A stretch of 40,034 nucleotides of DNA from UMGS755 sp045132895 (GTDB lineage Bacteria; Bacillota; Clostridia; UBA1381; UBA9506). The notes under the pieces were generated by a model, which was not told the origin of the DNA, did no database searches, and saw nothing but the letters and a program-made list of their open reading frames with translations. The stretch spans positions 1 through 40,034 of the forward strand of contig JBGUTC010000006.1 in assembly GCA_045132895.1 (NCBI GenBank), written 5' to 3'. Below, one piece after another: positions 1 through 7,746 of this stretch (the first letter of the stretch is position 1; every line of letters starts with the position of its first letter). The translations under genes and the position numbers were made by a program.

Positions 1-888
1 TACCGCAATTTTCACCGGTTTTTTAACCTCAGAAAGTCTTGCCGTTACCTGATTGGCAATGTCAATTAAATTTACGGTGCAACGGGCACAGGTGGGGCAG
101 GAAACCAGTCTTGCACTGTCTTTTCTCAGTTCCAGCGCCGAAAGAATTTCTTTTGCTGCATAGATTTCCTCCACAGGATCTGCCGTCAGGGAAACGCGAA
201 TTGTGTCACCGATACCCTGAGAAAGCAAGGCACCAATGCCAACAGCAGATTTTACCGTTCCGCCATAAACCGTTCCCGCTTCCGTAACGCCCAAGTGGAG
301 AGGATAGTCTGTCTTTTCCGCCATTAAGCGGTAGCATTCCAGCATCATGGGGACAGAGGATGCTTTTAAGGATACGGCAACATCATGGAAATTGCATGCT
401 TCTAAAATCCGCACATGGCTCATGGCATCTTCCACCAACGCCTCAGGACAAGCAGAACCAAACTCTTTTAACACTTTCTGAGAAATTGAGCCCGCATTCA
501 CGCCCACGCGAATAGGAATTTTGGCAGTTTTTGCCGCCTCAATAACCTGACGAACCCGTTCCTCGCTGCCGATGTTACCCGGATTCAAACGGATTTTATC
601 TATGCCGGCATCGATGGCACCCAGCGCAAGCTTATAATCGAACTGAATATCTGCCACCAGCGGAACGGAGGTCGCCTGTTTCAGTTTCCTGACCACAGAA
701 AGGCTGTCCTCATCAATGACCGCCAGACGAACAATATCGCATCCGGCTTCAGAAAGGGCTTCTGTCTGCCGGAGCGCCGCTTCAAAATCACCGTTGGGTG
801 AGCAGAGCATAGATTGAATGGAAACGGGATGGTCGCTGCCAATGCCGACGTTTCCTACCTTTATTTGCCTTGTAACTCTTCTTTTCAT
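1..888 (-). CDS. ispG: IspG (GcpE), 4-hydroxy-3-methylbut-2-enyl diphosphate synthase, C-terminus outside window
   Basis: This is a cytosolic Fe-S enzyme of the MEP isoprenoid pathway, converting MEcPP to HMBPP. The frame is open from the ATG at 888 to the window edge (296 codons). The N-terminus reads VGNVGIGSDHPVSIQSM, followed by a TIM-barrel with AGCDIVRLAV and DKIRLNPGNIG. Near the edge lies SCPTCARC, which holds the first two cysteine ligands of the 4Fe-4S cluster. The third ligand, in the MGCxVNGPGE motif, should lie just beyond base 1. One oddity is that QSM is followed by LCSPNGD where most family members have TNTxT. An AGGTG lies upstream of the start and a sigma-A-like promoter sits about 70 bases upstream. 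Identification is firm; the gene is incomplete only because of the window edge. Confidence 0.95.
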   Translation of the reverse strand, partial: MKRRVTRQIKVGNVGIGSDHPVSIQSMLCSPNGDFEAALRQTEALSEAGCDIVRLAVIDEDSLSVVRKLKQATSVPLVADIQFDYKLALGAIDAGIDKIRLNPGNIGSEERVRQVIEAAKTAKIPIRVGVNAGSISQKVLKEFGSACPEALVEDAMSHVRILEACNFHDVAVSLKASSVPMMLECYRLMAEKTDYPLHLGVTEAGTVYGGTVKSAVGIGALLSQGIGDTIRVSLTADPVEEIYAAKEILSALELRKDSARLVSCPTCARCTVNLIDIANQVTARLSEVKKPVKIAV

Positions 889-956
889 ATACGACACCTG
901 TTTCTTTTAAGATGTTTATTTCATGTAATCACCATTAAAAACGTGCACACAATTTT

Positions 957-985
957 ATTATATCATACGGATAATAAATGAGCAA
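957..985 (-). promoter_or_regulatory. Sigma-A promoter for ispG
   Basis: On the minus strand there is a -35 TTGCTC (980-985), a 17-base spacer and a -10 TATAAT (957-962). It would give a leader of about 60 bases before the ispG start. The -10 is perfect and the -35 is partial. Confidence 0.6.
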
Positions 986-1051
986 ATAAAAAACTTTCAT
1001 ACGAACATTTACATCTTTTTGGATGTTTCGAAAAATTTTTGAAAAAACATA

Positions 1052-1080
1052 TTGACATCGAACAGTTGTTCTGTTAAAAT
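1052..1080 (+). promoter_or_regulatory. Sigma-A promoter of the LysM/SOS gene, with a LexA box in the spacer
   Basis: A consensus -35 TTGACA (1052-1057), a 17-base spacer and a -10 TAAAAT (1075-1080). The whole 14-base operator-like sequence CGAACAGTTGTTCT sits within the spacer, so a bound repressor would block RNA polymerase directly. Confidence 0.8.
1059..1072. promoter_or_regulatory. LexA (DinR) box 1
   Basis: CGAACAGTTGTTCT contains GAAC-N4-GTTC, the core of the Gram-positive LexA box (B. subtilis consensus CGAACRNRYGTTYC, with two mismatches here). It lies between the -35 and -10 elements. The 15-base sequence ending in CTG recurs exactly at 1088-1102. Confidence 0.75.
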
Positions 1081-1087
1081 GAATTTA

Positions 1088-1101
1088 CGAACAGTTGTTC
1101 T
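1088..1101. promoter_or_regulatory. LexA (DinR) box 2
   Basis: A second identical CGAACAGTTGTTCT, centred 29 bases after box 1 (nearly three helical turns), just downstream of the expected transcription start and immediately before the ribosome binding site. The tandem arrangement suggests tight repression. Confidence 0.75.
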
Positions 1102-1118
1102 GAAAGGAGTTGGCTCTC

Positions 1119-1421
1119 ATGATGAGAAACAAGCGTAGAATTTCTTATGCAAGAAAGGCAAAACAACAAAGAATGCATTTATATATTATCCTGGCTGTCA
1201 TCGGCATTTTATTTACCTGTTCTCTGGCGCCTTTAGCCGACAACGGGATTCATGAAGTGACCGTTATCGCAGACACAGGTGATACCCTCTGGAGCATCTG
1301 TCAGGAATATAAGCCTGAGGACATGGACCTCCGCCTTTTTATCGACAAGGTTATGTATGAAAACGGCCTTGACAATTCCTGCCTCGAAATTGGTCAGGAA
1401 CTTGTGATTCCCCTGGATTAA
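1119..1421 (+). CDS. Small membrane-anchored LysM protein, probable YneA-like SOS cell-division inhibitor
   Basis: The protein is about 100 residues. It has a basic N-terminus (MMRNKRRISYARKAKQQR), one transmembrane segment (about residues 21-40, LYIILAVIGILFTC), and an extracellular LysM domain (about 49-98: VTVIADTGDTLWSICQEY ... LEIGQELVIPL). This size and order match B. subtilis YneA, the LexA-controlled protein that delays septation after DNA damage. The ATG at 1119 (or the adjacent 1122) is preferred because GGAG at 1106-1109 is 9 bases upstream; an in-frame TTG at 1110 directly abuts the GGAG and is unlikely. Two LexA-type boxes overlap its promoter. lexA itself, usually next to yneA, is not in this window. 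The architecture and boxes are seen; the division-inhibitor role is inferred. Confidence 0.8.
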   Translation: MMRNKRRISYARKAKQQRMHLYIILAVIGILFTCSLAPLADNGIHEVTVIADTGDTLWSICQEYKPEDMDLRLFIDKVMYENGLDNSCLEIGQELVIPLD

Positions 1422-1503
1422 CCCGGGGTATATTCCCTCCTCTGCCTGCATATACTGTTAAAAAACGTCGCAACTGACTTCGCGGCAGAAATGAGGTGCC
1501 TAC

Positions 1504-2001
1504 GTGGGTAATATGATTAAAGCCATTAATCTGAAAAGAATCTTGCAGCCGGTTACCGCCGTTTTCATTCCCCTTGCCGTCGGTAGTCTGGCTGCGTTTT
1601 TAACCTCTGACAGTCCTACTTTTTATGCTGCTTTGCAAAAACCTCCCTTATCGCCACCGGGATATGCGTTCCCCATTATCTGGACGATTCTTTATATCCT
1701 GATTGGTATTGCAAGCTACCTGATTTATAAACAAGGGCCGGAAAAAGACTATGTCCGCGATGCGCTGAAATATTACGCCATCTCTCTGATTCTGAGTTTT
1801 GTCTGGCCGCTGGTCTTTTTCCGGTTTCGCCTTTTGTTCGGTTCTGTCTGGGTTTTGCTTCTTCTCTGGCTCTTTACCGGCATCGCTGCCGCAAAATTTT
1901 ATCGAATCAACCACGCTGCCGGATGGCTCCTTGTTCCCTACTGGCTCTGGATTACCTTTGCAGGATATTTAAACCTTGCCGTCTGGCTCTTAAACCGTTA
2001 G
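1504..2001 (+). CDS. tspO: TspO/MBR family membrane protein
   Basis: The protein is 165 residues with about five transmembrane helices, the usual length and topology for TspO/MBR proteins, which bind porphyrins and other hydrophobic ligands. Diagnostic segments are FYAALQKPPLSPPGYAFP in the first loop, then IIWTILYILIGIASYLIY, a helix rich in Phe and Trp (LSFVWPLVFFRFRLLF), and the last helices with AAGWLLVPYWLWITFAGYLN. The GTG at 1504 is chosen because GAGGTG (1493-1498) lies 5 bases upstream; ATG 1513 is an alternative. It follows the LysM gene by about 80 bases with no clear terminator between, so some read-through from the SOS promoter is possible. The physiological ligand cannot be told from the sequence. 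Confidence 0.92.
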   Translation: MGNMIKAINLKRILQPVTAVFIPLAVGSLAAFLTSDSPTFYAALQKPPLSPPGYAFPIIWTILYILIGIASYLIYKQGPEKDYVRDALKYYAISLILSFVWPLVFFRFRLLFGSVWVLLLLWLFTGIAAAKFYRINHAAGWLLVPYWLWITFAGYLNLAVWLLNR

Positions 2002-2008
2002 CGTTATA

Positions 2009-2047
2009 AAGCTGTCTGCAGCGAAAAAGCGGACAGCTTCTTTTTTT
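2009..2047 (+). terminator. Rho-independent terminator after tspO
   Basis: An 8-base stem AAGCTGTC (2009-2016) pairs with GACAGCTT (2032-2039) and is followed by a run of eight T. Confidence 0.85.
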
Positions 2048-2089
2048 GTATTTCTTGCGCAAAAAGACGCAAAAAATCTGATAAAACAG

Positions 2090-2118
2090 TTTACAAATAG
2101 GAGTTTTATCATTATAAT
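2090..2118 (+). promoter_or_regulatory. Sigma-A promoter for the VanW-family gene and possibly the radA block
   Basis: TTTACA (2090-2095), a 17-base spacer, TATAAT (2113-2118). A strong AGGGGG ribosome binding site precedes the ATG at 2141. Confidence 0.8.
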
Positions 2119-2140
2119 AGTAGGTAGGGGGATTGATTTC

Positions 2141-3844
2141 ATGCAAGTAAAAAAAAGTTTTTTTCAGACTCATAAAAAATTAATCGTTATTCTCTCCTCT
2201 GTTTTAGCATTTATCGTTGTTGCTTGTGCCGGTGTTGCCGGAGTCGGCGCCGTTGTCTTAAACAGTTCAGAGATTTATAACGGGATATATGTCGGAGATG
2301 TAAAAATCGGCGGTTTGTCAAAAGAAGATGCCCAAAGTGCCATCGCAGAGCATTTTTCTGATATTGGCAGCAAAACCGTCTGCTTCCGGATGGAAGACTA
2401 TGAAAAGGAAATGTCCTTATCAGAGCTTTGCGCTCAGTTGGATTTAGAAAAAACCGTCCAACGGGCATACGATATTGGCAGAGGTGATTCCATTCCTAAG
2501 CGCATCAAGGAGATCCTGAGCCTTAAAAAAGAGCACCTGGTTCTTCCGGCGATGATTACCTGTGATGACGCGTTACTTGAATCAGTTTTTGCTGAAGTTG
2601 CCAGCCAATATGATCAACCGGGCAAAGAAATGGAAATCGCCATCGGCGAAAACGAACTGACGGTTACCCGTGGCGTTCCCGGAAACTGCCTGAATATTCC
2701 CAAAGCCATTGAACGCTTTAAGGAAAGCGCTCTTTCCCTGACAGATTCCGTTTTCCGTCTGGAACTGGAAGAAATTATTCCCACAGAACCCAACGCAGAA
2801 GAAATTTATAAGCAGATCTGCGGTGACCCTGTGGACGCGAGTTACACCATTGAAAATCAGAAACTGGTGATTGTAGACGAAAAGCCGGGCGTAGATTTTA
2901 ACAAATCTGTGGCCCAGAACGCCATTGACAGCACCCCGGGCGATATTATCACCTTCCCGATCACTGTTACAGCCCCCGGCGTAACAGCTGAGCAAATCAG
3001 AAGCGAAATGTTTACTGACCTTTTGGGCAGTTACAGTTCCCGATACAATGCCGGCGATACGTCTCGTTCCCATAACGTATGGTTGGCATCTCAGAAAATC
3101 AACGAAGTCGTTCTGGCACCGGGAGATGTTTTCTCCTATAACGATACGGTCGGTCCCCGAACCATCAGTCACGGTTTTAAAACCGCTAATGTTTACGTTG
3201 GAAACAAGGTAGAACCCGGCATCGGCGGTGGCATTTGTCAGGTGTCTTCCACTTTGTTTAACGCTGTCGTGCTCGCAGACCTGAAGATTGTTTACAGAAC
3301 GAACCATTCCCTGCCCGTTTCCTATGTGCCCCTGGGCAGAGATGCTACCGTTTCTTATGGCAGCATTGACTTTAAATTTTCCAATAACACCGGACACCCC
3401 ATCAAGATTGTGGCAAGTGCCGGTGGCGGTGTTAATAAGGTCTCGGTTTACGCCCAAAAAGAAAATCCCGGAAGAACTGTTGAAATCCGGACAGAATGCA
3501 CCGGAACCATTCCGTCAAAGCTTGTTCAGAAAGAGGAACCCACGCTTCCCGTGGGCGAAATCAAAATTGAGCAAAAAGGCTCCAACGGCAGTTATTATAA
3601 TACCTATAAAGTCACTCTTGAAAACGGCAACGTTGTTAAGAGCGAGCTTCTGACTAAGAGTACATATGTCCCCACGGACCGGATTGAGTTAGTAGGCACC
3701 ATGCCAGTAGATGCACCGGAAGGCGCAGAAACGCCGCCGGAGGACACAGAAGTTTCCACCGTTCCCGCCGAGGGCGCAACCACCGCGCCGGTGCCGGAAA
3801 TCATTGCACCGGGTGCACTGCCGGAAGAAACACCGGCACCCTGA
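2141..3844 (+). CDS. VanW-family exported cell-wall protein with a G5-like domain
   Basis: 567 residues. A short basic N-terminus is followed by one hydrophobic segment (about 16-42) that anchors or exports the protein. Residues 50-290 fit the paired putative peptidoglycan-binding domains often found before VanW (YNGIYVGDVKIGGLSKEDAQ). Residues about 310-425 form the VanW domain, with the signature LAPGDVFSYNDTVGPR, GFKTANVYVG and GIGGGICQVSSTLFNAV. Residues about 445-525 look like a G5 domain, which may bind N-acetylglucosamine. The C-terminus is a Pro/Glu/Thr-rich tail. The family name comes from a vancomycin-resistance cluster, but solitary VanW proteins are common in clostridia and do not indicate resistance. 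Its biochemical activity is unknown. radA follows 46 bases later with no convincing terminator. Confidence 0.88.
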   Translation: MQVKKSFFQTHKKLIVILSSVLAFIVVACAGVAGVGAVVLNSSEIYNGIYVGDVKIGGLSKEDAQSAIAEHFSDIGSKTVCFRMEDYEKEMSLSELCAQLDLEKTVQRAYDIGRGDSIPKRIKEILSLKKEHLVLPAMITCDDALLESVFAEVASQYDQPGKEMEIAIGENELTVTRGVPGNCLNIPKAIERFKESALSLTDSVFRLELEEIIPTEPNAEEIYKQICGDPVDASYTIENQKLVIVDEKPGVDFNKSVAQNAIDSTPGDIITFPITVTAPGVTAEQIRSEMFTDLLGSYSSRYNAGDTSRSHNVWLASQKINEVVLAPGDVFSYNDTVGPRTISHGFKTANVYVGNKVEPGIGGGICQVSSTLFNAVVLADLKIVYRTNHSLPVSYVPLGRDATVSYGSIDFKFSNNTGHPIKIVASAGGGVNKVSVYAQKENPGRTVEIRTECTGTIPSKLVQKEEPTLPVGEIKIEQKGSNGSYYNTYKVTLENGNVVKSELLTKSTYVPTDRIELVGTMPVDAPEGAETPPEDTEVSTVPAEGATTAPVPEIIAPGALPEETPAP

Positions 3845-3890
3845 TACACTTCTGAAAATTCTGCTTTTGCAGTTTTGAAAGGATCAAGTT

Positions 3891-5243
3891 GTGAAAGTTA
3901 AGACGAAATATGTATGTTCCGCCTGCGGGTATGAGTCCACAAAATGGATGGGACGCTGCCCTGGTTGTGATGGTTGGAACACGCTGGAAGAAGAATTGCT
4001 CCGCACAGAGAAAACCGCCGGAAAAACCCTGAGTTCCCTGCGGTCAAAGCCTACCTCCCTGGCTGAGGTAGACGTAACGGATTACAACCGCTTAACCTGC
4101 GGCATCGGCGAACTTGACCGTGTGCTCGGAGGTGGCGTTGTTCCCGGCTCCCTGGTTTTGGTGGGTGGCGATCCGGGCATCGGAAAATCCACGCTCTTGC
4201 TCCAACTGGCTGCCCGTCTGGATCAACGTGCCACGTTATTCTACATTTCCGGCGAGGAATCGGAAAAACAGCTGAAAATGCGTTCCGATCGTTTAAATAG
4301 CCAATCGCCTGCCTTTATGGTGTTATCCGAAACTGATATCACCGCAATCCGGGCAAATCTGGACGAAATCCGTCCCGATGTTTTAATTATCGACTCTATT
4401 CAGACCATGTATCACCCTGATATTTCCTCTGCCCCCGGCAGTGTCAGTCAGGTCAGGGAGGTCACCCTTTCTCTGATGCGCTATGCAAAAGAAACGGCAA
4501 CAGCCGTGTTCATTGTTGGTCATGTAACAAAAGACGGTGCCATTGCCGGCCCTAAGGTCTTGGAGCACATGGTTGACTGTGTTTTATATTTCGAAGGTGA
4601 GCGCAACCATAGTTATCGCGTTCTCCGCGCCGTGAAAAACCGTTTTGGTTCAACCAACGAGATTGGCGTTTTTGAAATGAGCGACGCCGGTCTTATGGAA
4701 GTGGAAAATCCCTCTATGATGCTCCTTGAAGGGCGTCCTGCGCAGGCTCCCGGCTCTGCCGTTGTCTGCACCATGGAGGGAACCCGACCGGTTTTAGCAG
4801 AAATTCAGGCATTGATTTCTCCCTCAGGCTTCGGAACACCCAGACGCATGGCAACCGGCATCGACTATAACCGCGTCAACTTGATGATTGCCGTTCTGGA
4901 AAAACGCGTGGGGCTGAATCTGTCTAATCAGGATGCCTATGTTAACATTGTCGGCGGCATTCGGTTGGACGAGCCTGCCGTTGATTTAGCATTAGCTCTT
5001 GCTATTGCCTCTGCCTTCCGGAATAAGCCCATTGACTCTTCCATTGCCGCTATCGGCGAGGTAGGGCTCACCGGCGAACTCCGTGCCGTCAACCAGATTG
5101 AACGGCGTCTTGCCGAGGTTTTAAAACTCGGCTTTAAAGCCTGCATTATTCCCCAGGCTAATACGAAAAACTTAAAAGTCCCCGAAGGAATGAAAGTCCT
5201 TCCTGCCAAAAACCTGACCGATGCGTTAGGATATATTATGTAA
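3891..5243 (+). CDS. radA: DNA repair protein RadA (Sms)
   Basis: 450 residues, the normal length. RadA is a RecA-like DnaB-type helicase that drives branch migration of recombination intermediates. The N-terminal zinc finger has Cys9, Cys12, Cys23 and Cys26 (YVCSACGYESTKWMGRCPGC). Walker A GGDPGIGKST lies near residue 93 and Walker B (VLIIDSIQTM) near 165. The RadA-specific KNRFG motif is near 248 (VKNRFGSTNEIGVFEM), and the C-terminal Lon-protease-like domain includes AIGEVGLTGELR. The start is GTG at 3891, preceded by AAAGGA. nusB begins 15 bases after the stop, so the two are surely cotranscribed. Confidence 0.97.
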   Translation: MKVKTKYVCSACGYESTKWMGRCPGCDGWNTLEEELLRTEKTAGKTLSSLRSKPTSLAEVDVTDYNRLTCGIGELDRVLGGGVVPGSLVLVGGDPGIGKSTLLLQLAARLDQRATLFYISGEESEKQLKMRSDRLNSQSPAFMVLSETDITAIRANLDEIRPDVLIIDSIQTMYHPDISSAPGSVSQVREVTLSLMRYAKETATAVFIVGHVTKDGAIAGPKVLEHMVDCVLYFEGERNHSYRVLRAVKNRFGSTNEIGVFEMSDAGLMEVENPSMMLLEGRPAQAPGSAVVCTMEGTRPVLAEIQALISPSGFGTPRRMATGIDYNRVNLMIAVLEKRVGLNLSNQDAYVNIVGGIRLDEPAVDLALALAIASAFRNKPIDSSIAAIGEVGLTGELRAVNQIERRLAEVLKLGFKACIIPQANTKNLKVPEGMKVLPAKNLTDALGYIM

Positions 5244-5258
5244 TACAGGAGCGTTGAT

Positions 5259-5660
5259 ATGACGAGAAAAGAAGCCCGCGAAGCCGGATTTATTATTATT
5301 TTTGAGCATGAATTTCAAAAGCTGGATGCAGATTCCCTGCTGGAACTTTATTATAGTTACCGCAGCGAAGTAGACGGACAGAAAGAATATCTTGAAAACC
5401 TTGTTCGGACTACACTGGAGCACCTGCCTGACATCAATGCCGCCATTGAGGCAAACACCCGTGGTTGGGCTTTATCCCGTTTATCCAAAGTCAGCCTGGC
5501 GACGCTTAGAATCGGCATTTGCGAGTTGCTTTACAATCCTGAAATCCCCGCCGGCATCGCCATTAACGAGGCCGTTCAGTTGGCAAAGGATTATGAAGAC
5601 GAAAAAGCGTCTGCTTTTGTCAACGGCGTTTTATCCTCTGTTAATAAAGCAAACTCTTAA
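5259..5660 (+). CDS. nusB: Transcription antitermination factor NusB
   Basis: 133 residues, all-helical, matching the NusB family. The N-terminus MTRKEAREAGFIIIFEHEF is the typical RNA-binding helix. The second half has the signature WALSRLSKVSLATLRIGICE, then LLYNPEIPAGIAINEAVQLA, and ends in SAFVNGVLSSV. With NusE, NusB binds boxA RNA to support processive rRNA transcription. AGGAG lies upstream of the ATG, 15 bases after radA. In many Firmicutes nusB precedes xseA, as here, but a hairpin terminator lies in between. Confidence 0.95.
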   Translation: MTRKEAREAGFIIIFEHEFQKLDADSLLELYYSYRSEVDGQKEYLENLVRTTLEHLPDINAAIEANTRGWALSRLSKVSLATLRIGICELLYNPEIPAGIAINEAVQLAKDYEDEKASAFVNGVLSSVNKANS

Positions 5661-5675
5661 ACTTGTAAGCATCCG

Positions 5676-5709
5676 GGACTGTAGCGATAAGCAACAGTCC
5701 TTTTCTTTT
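5676..5709 (+). terminator. Terminator-like hairpin between nusB and xseA
   Basis: GGACTGT (5676-5682) pairs with ACAGTCC (5694-5700) around an 11-base loop, followed by TTTTCTTTT. It lies 13 bases before the xseA start, so it acts either as a terminator or as an intra-operon attenuator. No separate promoter for xseA is evident. Confidence 0.7.
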
Positions 5710-5722
5710 AAAGGAGAAAACC

Positions 5723-6925
5723 ATGGAACAGGAAATGCTGACCGTCAGTGTCTCTCAGCTCAATCATTATATCAAGCGTGTACTGGAGCACAATGGCTAT
5801 TTAAAGCAAATTTGCATCAAAGGTGAAATCTCGAACTTCAAGCATCACCCTTCCGGTCATTTATATCTGACCTTAAAGGATGAGGCTTCGGTTCTGCGCG
5901 CCGTTATGTTCCGCGGGGAAGCGATGGGCCTTCGCTTTGCGCCGGAAGACGGCATTAAAGTCAGTGCCCGGGGCAGAATTTCTGTCTACGAGCCCGGCGG
6001 AAACTATCAGTTATACATTGAGTCCATGGAGCCGGACGGCGAGGGTGCCCTCTACGCCGCCTATGAAAAACTCAAAAAGAAATTAGAGGAGGAAGGCTTG
6101 TTCGACCAATCTTTGAAAAAGCCGCTGCCTCCCTTTCCCGAAACAGTCTGCGTCATAACGGCATCTTCCGGCGCAGCCGTCCGGGATATTTTAAATATTT
6201 TAAACCGACGGTATCCCCTCTGCGCTGTCCGCGTTCTTCCCGTTGCCGTTCAGGGCGCTTCAGCCGCCCCGGAAATTGCAAAAGCCATCCGGCTGGCAAA
6301 CGAAAAAGAACTGGGCGATGTGATTATCACCGGTCGCGGTGGCGGTTCCATCGAGGATCTTTGGGCATTTAACGAGGAAATCGTTGCCCGGGAAATTTTT
6401 GCTTCCAAAATTCCTGTGATTTCCGCCGTTGGACACGAGACAGACTTCACCATTGCCGACTTTGTGGCAGACCTCCGCGCACCAACCCCCTCTGCGGCGG
6501 CAGAACTGGCGGTTCCCTCTGCGAACGAACTAAAGCAATATCTTATTTCTCTGTCATCGACGCTGTCGTCTGAAATCCGGCACGGAATCCTAACCCGGCA
6601 AAAAAATCTGGATAGCCTGTCAAAGCATCCGGCGTTGTCCGGCATTCCGGGCATGATTGCAGAAAAGCGAATCACCGTTGACCATCTGCAGAAAAACAGC
6701 CATCGGGCGCTGACTGCCCGCCTGGACAAACTACGGTATCAATTCTCTGCCTGCGCAGGCAAGCTGGATGCCTTAAGCCCCCTTTCAGCTCTGGCAAGAG
6801 GCTATTCCTACGCCAGTCTTCCGGACGGAAAACCCATCCGCTCCAAAACAGACCTCGCTCCCGGCACCACCTTTACTCTGCGTGTTGCTGATGGGGAGGC
6901 TGACTGTTCTGTAAACAAACTTTAA
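5723..6925 (+). CDS. xseA: Exodeoxyribonuclease VII large subunit
   Basis: 400 residues, in the range of Firmicutes XseA (E. coli 456). The N-terminal OB-fold (about 1-105) includes VSQLNHYIKRVLEHNGYLKQ and IKGEISNFKHHPSGHLYLTL. The catalytic core (about 120-320) has CVITASSGAAVRDILNILNRR, the GRGGGSIEDLWAFNEE signature near residue 204, and ISAVGHETDFTIADFVADLR. A shortened helical region and a C-terminal segment with LSPLSALARGYSYA follow. Exo VII degrades single-stranded DNA in mismatch repair and DNA cleanup, and normally needs several copies of the small subunit XseB. No xseB is found downstream: the next gene starts 78 bases later. AAAGGAG precedes the ATG. Confidence 0.96.
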   Translation: MEQEMLTVSVSQLNHYIKRVLEHNGYLKQICIKGEISNFKHHPSGHLYLTLKDEASVLRAVMFRGEAMGLRFAPEDGIKVSARGRISVYEPGGNYQLYIESMEPDGEGALYAAYEKLKKKLEEEGLFDQSLKKPLPPFPETVCVITASSGAAVRDILNILNRRYPLCAVRVLPVAVQGASAAPEIAKAIRLANEKELGDVIITGRGGGSIEDLWAFNEEIVAREIFASKIPVISAVGHETDFTIADFVADLRAPTPSAAAELAVPSANELKQYLISLSSTLSSEIRHGILTRQKNLDSLSKHPALSGIPGMIAEKRITVDHLQKNSHRALTARLDKLRYQFSACAGKLDALSPLSALARGYSYASLPDGKPIRSKTDLAPGTTFTLRVADGEADCSVNKL

Positions 6926-6941
6926 ATCTTTCTCCCCTTTG

Positions 6942-6970
6942 TTGAAGAAGCAAGGGGGGTATGGTATAAT
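6942..6970 (+). promoter_or_regulatory. Sigma-A promoter for the TtcA-like gene
   Basis: TTGAAG (6942-6947), 17 bases, TATAAT (6965-6970). The -35 lies inside a CCCCTT/AAGGGG inverted repeat (6934-6939 and 6952-6957), which might serve as an operator. Confidence 0.65.
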
Positions 6971-7002
6971 ATTGATGATCAAAACAAGAAAAGAGGTACC
7001 TC

Positions 7003-7746
7003 ATGCAACATTTACTCAGCCATATGCGCCGAGCGATTGAAGATTATGACATGATACAAGAGGGTGACCGCATCGCTGTGGGACTCTCCGGCGGCAAGGA
7101 CTCTCTGGCCGTTTTAGTAGCCGCCCATGCACTGCAGCGGTTTTACCCGAAACAATTTCATCTGGAAGCAATCACCCTGGATATGGGCATGGAAGGCATG
7201 GATTTCACGCCTTTGTCTGACCTTTGCGCATCTCTTTCCATTCCCTATACCATTGAGAAAACGCAGATTAAAGAAATCGTGTTTGACCTTAGAAAAGAAA
7301 AAAATCCCTGCGCCCTTTGTGCCAATCTGCGACACGGCGCTTTAAACACCGTTGCCAAAGAGCGGGGGCTTTCCAAAATCATGCTGGGACATCATTTTGA
7401 CGACGTCGTTGAAACCTTTATGCTGAGCCTGATTTACGAGGGTCGGGTGAATTGTTTTCTCCCGGTAACACATCTTGACCGGATGGACATCACCCTGCTT
7501 CGTCCCTTTATCTATGTGGAAGAGCGAAACATCCGGAAATTCGCCAAAACAGCAGAACTCCCCGTGGTTAAAAGCACCTGCCCCGCTGACGGAAACACCA
7601 AACGGGAATATATTAAAGGTCTGCTCGGTCAGCTTGATCACGACAATCACGGTACCAAAAAGCGGATGTTTACTGCTCTGCGCAACAGCGTAGAGGGTTG
7701 GCAGCCCGTTTTACCCCCCAATACAGTAAGGAGAGCAAAAAAATGA
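7003..7746 (+). CDS. ttcA: TtcA-family ATP-dependent tRNA thiolation enzyme (PP-loop)
   Basis: 247 residues. The PP-loop SGGKDS is at residues 29-34. Two cysteines (Cys103 and Cys106, in NPCALCANLRHG) and a third in STCPADG (Cys193) match the cluster-binding pattern of TtcA, which uses a 4Fe-4S cluster to make 2-thiocytidine at tRNA position 32. LGHHFDDVVETFMLSL is another family hallmark. TilS, the related lysidine synthase, lacks these cysteines. The exact modified base in Firmicutes members is less certain than the family. AGAGG precedes the ATG. The stop TGA overlaps the next gene's start in an ATGA motif, so translation of the two is coupled. Confidence 0.85.
   Translation: MQHLLSHMRRAIEDYDMIQEGDRIAVGLSGGKDSLAVLVAAHALQRFYPKQFHLEAITLDMGMEGMDFTPLSDLCASLSIPYTIEKTQIKEIVFDLRKEKNPCALCANLRHGALNTVAKERGLSKIMLGHHFDDVVETFMLSLIYEGRVNCFLPVTHLDRMDITLLRPFIYVEERNIRKFAKTAELPVVKSTCPADGNTKREYIKGLLGQLDHDNHGTKKRMFTALRNSVEGWQPVLPPNTVRRAKK

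Noticed and set aside
1110..1118. TTG start for the LysM gene
   Set aside because: It directly touches the GGAG at 1106-1109; the ATG at 1119 has correct spacing.
2582..3457. A 291-codon frame on the minus strand within the VanW-family gene
   Set aside because: The plus-strand frame has clear VanW and export motifs; the antisense product shows no domain or start signal.
2141..3844. Reading the VanW protein as a vancomycin-resistance gene
   Set aside because: Isolated VanW-family genes are common in clostridia, and there are no vanA/B, vanH, vanX or two-component genes nearby.
7698..7742. Upstream TTG start for the phosphodiester glycosidase
   Set aside because: It would add 15 residues before a normal signal peptide, and the ATG at 7743 has a good ribosome binding site and an ATGA coupling with the upstream gene.
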